DNA of 12,728 nucleotides from positions 1 through 12,728 of the forward strand of contig URBJ01000064.1 in NCBI GenBank assembly GCA_900546005.1, written 5' to 3'. Within the stretch, counting starts at the first letter, position 1. Each line of letters opens with the position of its first letter. The stretch comes from an uncultured Alistipes sp. GTDB taxonomy: Bacteria; Bacteroidota; Bacteroidia; Bacteroidales; Rikenellaceae. A program made the translations under genes and the position numbers. Shown here one piece after another: positions 7,674-12,728 of the stretch. The notes under the pieces are model-generated. The model was not told the origin of the DNA and made no database searches. It was given only the letters and a program-made list of their open reading frames with translations.

Positions 7674-8267
7674 ATGGAAAAAAACGAGTTGAGGCGAGCC
7701 GTGCGGGCATGTGCGGAGCGCTACGATGCAGGAGAGCGAGAGGATATCTCCCACCGCATTCTGGAACGGGTCGAACGGATGCCGGAGTTTCAGTCTGCGG
7801 AACGGATCGCTCTCTATTGGTCCCTGCCCAACGAGGTAGCCACTCACCGTTTCGTGGAGCGTTGGAGTGGCTCGAAGCGGATTTATCTCCCGGTTATGCA
7901 GGGCGAGGGGTTGTTGTTGAGGCGGTTTATCGGGAGTAGTCGGTTGCAGGAGGCGCGTTTCGGGGTCTTCGAACCGGAGGAAGGGGAGACGATTCCATTG
8001 TCTGAGGTCGATCTGATCGTGGTTCCGGCTGTCGGGTACGACCGCATGGGAAACCGGCTGGGTCACGGCAAGGGGTTTTATGACCGGTTGCTCCGTGGAG
8101 GAGTCGATACGTTGAAGATCGGTATCTGTTTTGATTATCAACTTTTTGATGCGATTCCTGTCGCTGAGTTCGACGTGCCGGTCGATCGGGTCGTCTCTGG
8201 CTCGAAAACGCAGATAAACGTCTGGCGAAGAGGGATTCCGGATCTCGATAGCGATTCATATCGGTAA
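7674..8267 (+). CDS. 5-formyltetrahydrofolate cyclo-ligase
   Basis: Cytoplasmic enzyme (also called MTHF synthetase) that converts 5-formyl-THF to 5,10-methenyl-THF with ATP, returning a stalled folate to one-carbon metabolism. The 197 residues match the family. LPNEVAT (51-57) corresponds to the conserved substrate segment, VDLIVVPAVGYD (112-123) is the core strand, and RLGHGKGFYDR (128-138) is the nucleotide-binding signature, usually RLGxGxGxYDR. The ATG at 7674 is preferred; GTG codons at 7656 and 7671 would add only a few residues. The gene follows the patatin gene by 67 bases. GACTTTTG at 7658-7665 is one mismatch from the -7 consensus, so a separate, nearly leaderless start is possible. 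Confidence 0.94.
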   Translation: MEKNELRRAVRACAERYDAGEREDISHRILERVERMPEFQSAERIALYWSLPNEVATHRFVERWSGSKRIYLPVMQGEGLLLRRFIGSSRLQEARFGVFEPEEGETIPLSEVDLIVVPAVGYDRMGNRLGHGKGFYDRLLRGGVDTLKIGICFDYQLFDAIPVAEFDVPVDRVVSGSKTQINVWRRGIPDLDSDSYR

Positions 8268-8273
8268 ATTCGC

Positions 8274-8281
8274 TATCTTTG
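8274..8281 (+). promoter_or_regulatory. Bacteroidetes-type -7 promoter element before the two-TM protein gene
   Basis: TATCTTTG fits TAnnTTTG exactly. It is 18 bases upstream of the ATG at 8300, inside a 32-base gap, so the leader would be only about 10-15 bases. No clear -33 TTTG is seen at the usual 19-21 base spacing. It suggests that the two-TM gene and the S41 peptidase gene can be transcribed apart from the genes upstream. Confidence 0.5.
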
Positions 8282-8299
8282 TGAGTTATTTACAACGAA

Positions 8300-8773
8300 A
8301 TGAGTATGGATAAAAAAGTCTATTGGCGGAGAGCTGTAAAATATATGGTTCGTCTGTTGGTTCTGGTCTTTGCGTTGATAGCGGTGATGGTGGCTACGGG
8401 AATGGCCCGTACGGGAGCCGATGGCAATCTGGCCGACGTGTTTATGACCCCGAAAGCGTTGTTGCTTTTTGCGATTATTGTTTTGTGGTCGCTGGTCTAT
8501 CCGAAACTCGGATTTATCCGTCAGCCGTTGAAAATGGATTTTAATGCCGGTAAGGAGCAGATCCAGAAGGTCTTCTCCGATAACGGATTTGTGCTGGTCG
8601 AACAGAAAGATAACGAGATGATATTCAGAATGTCCTCTCCGTTGAGGCGGACGTTGGTGCTGTGGGAGGATCGAATCGTCGTTTCGGCTACCGACGGGGG
8701 AATCGAAATGGAGGGAATGAGGAAAGAGGTGGCACGAATCGAGTTCCGTCTGCAACCTTTTTTGCAGGATTGA
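8300..8773 (+). CDS. Small protein of unknown function with two N-terminal membrane segments
   Basis: A 157-residue protein I cannot assign to a named family. It has a basic N-terminus, hydrophobic segments at about 15-34 and 51-68, then a soluble C-terminal domain of about 85 residues with strand-like alternation (for example FRMSSPLRRTLVLWEDRIVV) and a near-terminal GGIEMEGMRKEVARIEF stretch. By the positive-inside rule the soluble part should face the cytoplasm. The C-terminal pattern vaguely recalls bacterial PH-like folds, which is only a guess. A second ATG at 8306 is an equal start candidate. It has its own -7 box and precedes the S41 peptidase gene by 36 bases, so a link to envelope proteolysis is plausible but unproven. 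Codon use looks like that of its neighbours, and it is very likely a real gene. Confidence 0.8.
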   Translation: MSMDKKVYWRRAVKYMVRLLVLVFALIAVMVATGMARTGADGNLADVFMTPKALLLFAIIVLWSLVYPKLGFIRQPLKMDFNAGKEQIQKVFSDNGFVLVEQKDNEMIFRMSSPLRRTLVLWEDRIVVSATDGGIEMEGMRKEVARIEFRLQPFLQD

Positions 8774-8809
8774 TACCGATTCGGCAAAATTCTGCGTTAT
8801 GTTAAAAAA

Positions 8810-10495
8810 ATGATCGAAAATATGCATAAGAAATTAAAAAAATGGATCGTGTGGGGAGCCCTGCTCCTTGTTGCCGGAGGATCGTTCGCTGCGACATCGC
8901 AACCCGATTTTCTTCTCGGTAAGAACATACAGATTCTGTTCAATATGTTTCGCGACGTAAGCCTGTTCTACGTCGACTCGGTCGATGCCGACCGGTTGCT
9001 CGAGAATGCGGCAGCGGGTATGGTCTCTGAGCTCGATCCCTATACGGAGCTGATCCCCGAGAAGGAGATGGCCGATTTCGAGATTCAGGCGACCGGAAAG
9101 TATGCCGGAATCGGAGCTATCATCCGCAAGAGCGGTGATTATGTCATGATTGCCCAACCCTACAAAAACTTTCCGGCCGACAAGGCGGGACTGGTGGTAG
9201 GCGATGTGATTGTGGCGATCAACGGTGAGAGTATCAAGGGCTATGATGCGACCAAAGTGAGCGACATGCTTAAGGGAACTCCCGGAACCTCCGTAAAACT
9301 TACGGTCGAAAAACTACTTACCGGCGAGCAGGAGGAGGTAGAGATCAAACGCGAACGAATCGTCATCTCCGGGGTACCCTATTACGGGGTGATCGACGGA
9401 AATGTCGGATATATTCTGCACAACGATTTTTCGGAGGACTGCAGCCAAGATGTGTTGGCGGCGTTCGAAGCGTTGAAGAAGCAGGGGATCACCTCGTTGA
9501 TTATCGACTTGCGCGGAAACGGAGGCGGTATCTTGCAGGAGGCGGTAAAGATTCTTTCGATGTTCGTACCCAAGGGAACGACGGTCGTATCGATGAAGGG
9601 GCGTTCGGAGGATTCGAATGAGACATTCGTAACGACAACCGATCCGGTCGACACCGAGATTCCGATCGCCGTACTGGTCAACAGCATGACGGCATCGGCA
9701 GCGGAGATCGTGTCGGGGGCGCTTCAGGATCTGGACCGGGCGGTGCTGGTTGGCCAACGTACTTTCGGGAAAGGGTTGGTTCAGGTGACCCGTCCGTTGG
9801 GTTATAATGCCTACTTGAAGGTTACGACGGCCAAGTATTACATTCCGAGCGGACGGTGCATTCAGTCGGTCGACTACGCCCACCGGAATGAGGACGGAAG
9901 CGTAGGTATGGTTCCCGATTCGTTGATCAAAGAGTATAAAACGGTGGCGGGTCGTAAGGTATATGACGGTGGCGGAATCATGCCCGATGTACGGCTGGAT
10001 CCCAATTATACCAGCATCTTCACCATGTCGCTGTATGCCAAAGGGTATATCGAAGATTTTGCGAACGACTACTACAAGCGTCATCGGGAGGGGATAGATG
10101 TCGATACCTTCACGCTGTCGGATGAAGAGTACGGTCGGTTCGAAGCGTTTATGGCCGACAAGGAGGTGGAATACGACTCTGAAACGCAGGAAGCGCTCAA
10201 GGAGTTGCGTCGTAAGGCGGAGCGTGAAAAGTATGCCGACCGGATCTCCGAAGAGCTCGATCGGATTGCCGAAAAGCTGAAGGAGGATAAGGAAGCGGAC
10301 CTTGAAAGTTTCAAAGATGACGTTCGAAAACTGCTCGAAAAGGAGATTATCCTGAGGTATCACTATAACGGCGGAGTCGCTCGCCATGTGTCGTTGAATG
10401 ATCCGGAGGTGCATCGGGCCGTTGAGGTTTTGAAAAACGGTGAGGAGTATCGCCGTATCCTGACCTCGCAGGATACGCCCCGTAATGCGGAATAA
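8810..10495 (+). CDS. S41 family C-terminal processing peptidase (CtpA/Prc type)
   Basis: Periplasmic serine protease of 561 residues. A signal peptide or anchor (about 10-28) is followed by an N-terminal helical cap (about 37-90), a PDZ domain (about 97-170, with KAGLVVGDVIVAINGESI), and the S41 catalytic core (about 190-370). The core shows DLRGNGGG (233-240), NSMTASAAEI with the nucleophile at Ser296, and GKGLVQ with the general base at Lys321; the 25-residue spacing equals that of E. coli Prc (S452/K477). The last 130 residues are rich in Glu and Lys (about 428-540) and probably form helices. ATG 8810 and ATG 8822 (MHKKLKKW) are both possible; the second gives a more typical signal peptide. 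AT-rich sequence with a run of A precedes the start and there is no Shine-Dalgarno. Such proteases usually trim envelope proteins or their regulators. Confidence 0.95.
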   Translation: MIENMHKKLKKWIVWGALLLVAGGSFAATSQPDFLLGKNIQILFNMFRDVSLFYVDSVDADRLLENAAAGMVSELDPYTELIPEKEMADFEIQATGKYAGIGAIIRKSGDYVMIAQPYKNFPADKAGLVVGDVIVAINGESIKGYDATKVSDMLKGTPGTSVKLTVEKLLTGEQEEVEIKRERIVISGVPYYGVIDGNVGYILHNDFSEDCSQDVLAAFEALKKQGITSLIIDLRGNGGGILQEAVKILSMFVPKGTTVVSMKGRSEDSNETFVTTTDPVDTEIPIAVLVNSMTASAAEIVSGALQDLDRAVLVGQRTFGKGLVQVTRPLGYNAYLKVTTAKYYIPSGRCIQSVDYAHRNEDGSVGMVPDSLIKEYKTVAGRKVYDGGGIMPDVRLDPNYTSIFTMSLYAKGYIEDFANDYYKRHREGIDVDTFTLSDEEYGRFEAFMADKEVEYDSETQEALKELRRKAEREKYADRISEELDRIAEKLKEDKEADLESFKDDVRKLLEKEIILRYHYNGGVARHVSLNDPEVHRAVEVLKNGEEYRRILTSQDTPRNAE

Positions 10496-10507
10496 ATCGT
10501 AGCTTGC

Positions 10508-11665
10508 ATGGGCGGTATATTGCATAAGGTCTTTTCGTTCAGAAGCCGTCTGGTCGTTATTGCAGTAGGTTTGGTGATCGGGGTTTCATCGCTGTTGTTC
10601 ACCAACAACATGGCCGTACAGCTGCGCGAAAAGGAGAAAAACGAGGTGGATATATGGGTGGCGGCGTTTCGTGAGTTGGGGGCCGACCCGGGAAATCCGC
10701 TGTTGCTCTCGATCATTACGACCCGAAACAACATCCCGTTCGTTTTGATCGATCGGGATCAGCGGGTGATCGCTTCGCATTTGATCCCCGAGCATATTCT
10801 GAACCACCCCGATCTGCTCAATCAGAAGTTGGTCGAATTGGCCGAAATCAATCCCCGGATCAAGGTAGAGACGCTTTACAACGAGACGTTTTATATCTTT
10901 TTCGACGAGTCGAAGCTGCTTAAGTCGTTGACCTATTTCCCGTATATCCAGCTGTTGGTCATCATCGTTTTCGTGTTGTTCGGGTACATTGCGTTGCGGT
11001 CGACCAAGCAGGATGAACAGAACCGGGTGTGGATCGGTCTGGCCAAAGAGACGGCCCACCAGTTGGGGACGCCGACCTCTTCGTTGTTGGGATGGCTCGA
11101 GTACCTGCGGACGCAGAATATCGATCCTACGGCCATTGCCGAGATGAATAAGGACATCATCCGGCTGACGAAAGTGGTAGACCGGTTCTCCAAAATCGGT
11201 GCGGCGACCTCGCTCTCCGAAGGGGTGATCAATGAAATTGTCGGCAATAGCGTCATCTATTTCCGGACCCGTGTACCCAAGAATGTGACGATCTCCTACA
11301 ACGGTTTGGCGATGGCCCAGCAGAAGGCGATGATCAACGAAGCGCTTTTCGAGTGGGTGATCGAAAACCTGTTGAAAAATGCGATGGATGCCCTGTCGGG
11401 CAAAGGGACGATCGATGTCAAGCTCTCGAACGACGATAATTGGATCTATATCGATGTCAAGGATACGGGTAAGGGTATCGCCAAAGGGAATTTCAAGCGG
11501 ATTTTCGAGCCCGGATTTACGACCAAAACCCGAGGATGGGGATTGGGCCTGTCGTTGAGTAAACGGATTATCGAGGGGTACCACAGCGGGAAAATCTTTG
11601 TTCTCGATTCCGAGATCAATAAGGGGACGACGATTCGGATTGCGTTGAAAAAGATCTATTCATAA
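10508..11665 (+). CDS. Membrane-bound sensor histidine kinase without an adjacent response regulator
   Basis: A 385-residue inner-membrane kinase. TM1 is at about 14-32; a periplasmic sensor region of about 110 residues follows (35-145, containing PFVLIDRDQRVIASHLI, PAS/Cache-like in feel); TM2 is at about 146-164. The H-box KETAHQLGTPTSSLLGW has His184 as the likely phospho-acceptor. It is followed by Gln, not the usual Glu/Asp. The HATPase domain is complete: N-box ENLLKNAMDA (286-295), G1 DTGKGI (319-324), F-box FEPGF (333-337) and G2 GWGLGLSLSK (343-352). No receiver domain or regulator gene lies nearby in the window. It starts 12 bases after the peptidase gene and is followed by DUF4271 at a 24-base gap, so it is probably co-transcribed with both. 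The signal sensed is unknown. Confidence 0.92.
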   Translation: MGGILHKVFSFRSRLVVIAVGLVIGVSSLLFTNNMAVQLREKEKNEVDIWVAAFRELGADPGNPLLLSIITTRNNIPFVLIDRDQRVIASHLIPEHILNHPDLLNQKLVELAEINPRIKVETLYNETFYIFFDESKLLKSLTYFPYIQLLVIIVFVLFGYIALRSTKQDEQNRVWIGLAKETAHQLGTPTSSLLGWLEYLRTQNIDPTAIAEMNKDIIRLTKVVDRFSKIGAATSLSEGVINEIVGNSVIYFRTRVPKNVTISYNGLAMAQQKAMINEALFEWVIENLLKNAMDALSGKGTIDVKLSNDDNWIYIDVKDTGKGIAKGNFKRIFEPGFTTKTRGWGLGLSLSKRIIEGYHSGKIFVLDSEINKGTTIRIALKKIYS

Positions 11666-11689
11666 CAGAGGGAGAAAGCGAGGCGTTCG

Positions 11690-12511
11690 ATGGAGAGTCG
11701 GTATGTGACAGATTGCGATTGTTATCTCAGTCCGATACAGGCGGTCGAGGGGGCGTATGTCCCGACCGAAGCAGACATCTTCGGAGCCGCTTCGGTTGTG
11801 GTCGAGTCCCGGCCGAGCGAAACTCAGTCGGTGCGATTCGTGTCGGAGAAGATGACCGAAAGCATCGCTTATCACGGAGTGGTTTTGATTGTATTCATTC
11901 TGCTGGCCTATTTGATCCATAGTTACCGCAGCAGTCTGGTGCTTGCTTTCAAGGTGCAGGCTGGGCGGATGTCGGAAGGGAAGGTGTACGACGAGCAATC
12001 GTTGATCTTTAAAAAATTTTTGACCCGCAGCTGGTGGTTCTGCGTACTGTTGATTAGCGGCCTGCTGGTCCGTGTGGGAACGTGGTTTCAGGCTGAATCG
12101 TGGCTCCCGGATGCAATCGTACTGCAGAGCGATCTGCTGGTTCTGGGAGCTATTGCTATGGTATCGGCCATTGCGGTTTATCGGTGGGGCGTGATGAAAA
12201 TAGTCGGAAAAATTATTCGTAACGAATCATTTTTCAATATGTTGCGATTCTCTAACAGCATAATATCGATCGCCTCATGTCTTGTATTGGCCCCGTTTTT
12301 TCTGATCGTCGGACTTTCGGACAATGCCGCGATCGATAATATCCTGTATGCTACGATTATTCTGGCCGTAGGGCTCTATATGCTTTATCTAACAAAAAGT
12401 TATCGGTTCTTTGCGGCCCGGAATGTTTCAATTCTGCAATGGATTTTGTACCTTTGCACCGTCGAGTTTTTTCCGATAAGCTTTTTCGTCTTGGTTTTCA
12501 TAAGAGAATAA
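11690..12511 (+). CDS. DUF4271 family multi-pass membrane protein
   Basis: A 273-residue protein with a soluble N-terminus (1-58) and about six membrane segments (about 61-77, 114-132, 145-164, 189-208, 218-236 and 246-270). The C-terminal pattern SILQWILYLCTVEFFPISFF is the mark by which I recognise the Bacteroidetes DUF4271 family, which commonly lies directly before hemD, as here. The molecular function is not known. The link to hemD suggests a role near haem or tetrapyrrole handling, but this is inference from context only. The ATG at 11690 follows the kinase stop by 24 bases, with AGAGGGAGA in the gap. The next gene begins 23 bases after its stop, so co-transcription is likely. Confidence 0.85.
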   Translation: MESRYVTDCDCYLSPIQAVEGAYVPTEADIFGAASVVVESRPSETQSVRFVSEKMTESIAYHGVVLIVFILLAYLIHSYRSSLVLAFKVQAGRMSEGKVYDEQSLIFKKFLTRSWWFCVLLISGLLVRVGTWFQAESWLPDAIVLQSDLLVLGAIAMVSAIAVYRWGVMKIVGKIIRNESFFNMLRFSNSIISIASCLVLAPFFLIVGLSDNAAIDNILYATIILAVGLYMLYLTKSYRFFAARNVSILQWILYLCTVEFFPISFFVLVFIRE

Positions 12512-12522
12512 GCTGACATAAA

Positions 12523-12532
12523 AGAGGGGGAG
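12523..12532 (+). promoter_or_regulatory. Purine-rich ribosome-binding region that supports the hemD TTG start
   Basis: AGAGGGGGAG ends two bases before the TTG at 12535. It is among the strongest purine tracts before a start in this window and helps fix a non-ATG start. Its spacing is very short for a classical Shine-Dalgarno, so the exact contact with 16S rRNA is uncertain. Confidence 0.4.
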
Positions 12533-12534
12533 TT

Positions 12535-12728
12535 TTGAAAATAAAGAATGTTTTAATCTCGCAACCGGCACCGGTGATTGCCGAGAAATCTCCGTTTAAC
12601 GAGATCGTACTCAAACATCGAGTTCATGTGGATTTCCATCCGTTCATTAAACTGGAGGGTGTTTCATTAAAGGAGTTCCGAGGACAGAGAGTCGAAATAT
12701 TAGAACACAGTGCCGTGATCTTTACCAG
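12535..12728 (+). CDS. hemD: Uroporphyrinogen-III synthase, N-terminal part
   Basis: Cytoplasmic enzyme that cyclises hydroxymethylbilane with inversion of ring D to give uroporphyrinogen III, the branch point to haem, sirohaem and cobalamin. About 64 residues are visible before the window ends. The start KIKNVLISQPAP, the segment VDFHPFIKLEGVSLKEFRGQ and HSAVIFTS match the HemD N-terminal domain as I know it from Bacteroidetes. The start must be TTG at 12535: the in-frame stop TGA at 12514-12516 lies just upstream, no ATG intervenes, and the next in-frame GTG would remove the conserved first strand. It lies 23 bases after DUF4271. Confidence 0.9.
   Translation, partial: MKIKNVLISQPAPVIAEKSPFNEIVLKHRVHVDFHPFIKLEGVSLKEFRGQRVEILEHSAVIFT

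Noticed and set aside
9314..10525. A 403-codon open frame antisense to the S41 peptidase
   Set aside because: It lies over a protein with intact catalytic motifs and has no recognisable domain, signal peptide or plausible start region.
10586..11584. A 332-codon open frame antisense to the histidine kinase
   Set aside because: It is a shadow of the kinase; its composition, heavy in Arg, Gln, Asp and His, is that of a reversed frame.
1..12728. Defence island, mobile element, CRISPR array or transferred segment
   Set aside because: All genes fit a housekeeping and envelope set, composition looks even, and no inverted repeats, direct repeats, integrase, transposase or tRNA-linked site was seen.

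Overview
The window looks like core chromosome of a member of the Bacteroidota, most likely order Bacteroidales. An Alistipes- or Rikenellaceae-like source is possible, but I cannot fix the genus from sequence alone. The evidence is a DUF4271 gene next to hemD, a patatin/outer-membrane-barrel fusion, the lineage's non-catalytic M23 variant, start regions that are mostly A-rich without a clear Shine-Dalgarno, and matches to the Bacteroidetes -7 box (TAnnTTTG). Base composition is moderate and looks even throughout, with no visible sign of recent transfer.

Left arm (1-5226, minus strand), read leftward: pheS (phenylalanyl-tRNA synthetase alpha), a TPR-repeat envelope protein, an EnvC-like M23/coiled-coil protein, ybeY (rRNA maturation) and mnmG (tRNA wobble modification, cut by the window edge). 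Gaps are 8-25 bases, so this is very probably one operon led by a promoter just upstream of pheS. It mixes translation functions with two cell-envelope proteins.

The 76-base divergent spacer (5227-5302) carries a perfect -7 element for the pheS direction and a weak candidate in the other direction.

Right arm (5303-12728, plus strand): a patatin-like phospholipase fused to an outer-membrane beta-barrel, 5-formyltetrahydrofolate cyclo-ligase, a small two-TM protein of unknown function behind its own perfect -7 box, a CtpA-type S41 peptidase, a two-TM sensor histidine kinase without an adjacent response regulator, a DUF4271 membrane protein, and hemD (uroporphyrinogen-III synthase, cut by the window edge, TTG start). 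Gaps are short, except that the cyclo-ligase and the two-TM gene have small leaders.

I found no tRNA, rRNA, CRISPR array, insertion sequence, phage gene, defence system or clear terminator, and no gene-free stretch over 300 bases. I do not see a new multi-gene system. The points worth a second look are a histidine kinase whose phospho-acceptor His is followed by Gln, an EnvC-like protein that has lost most zinc ligands, a YbeY with an altered third ligand, a recurring purine motif just after several stop codons, and the uncharacterised two-TM protein before the S41 peptidase.
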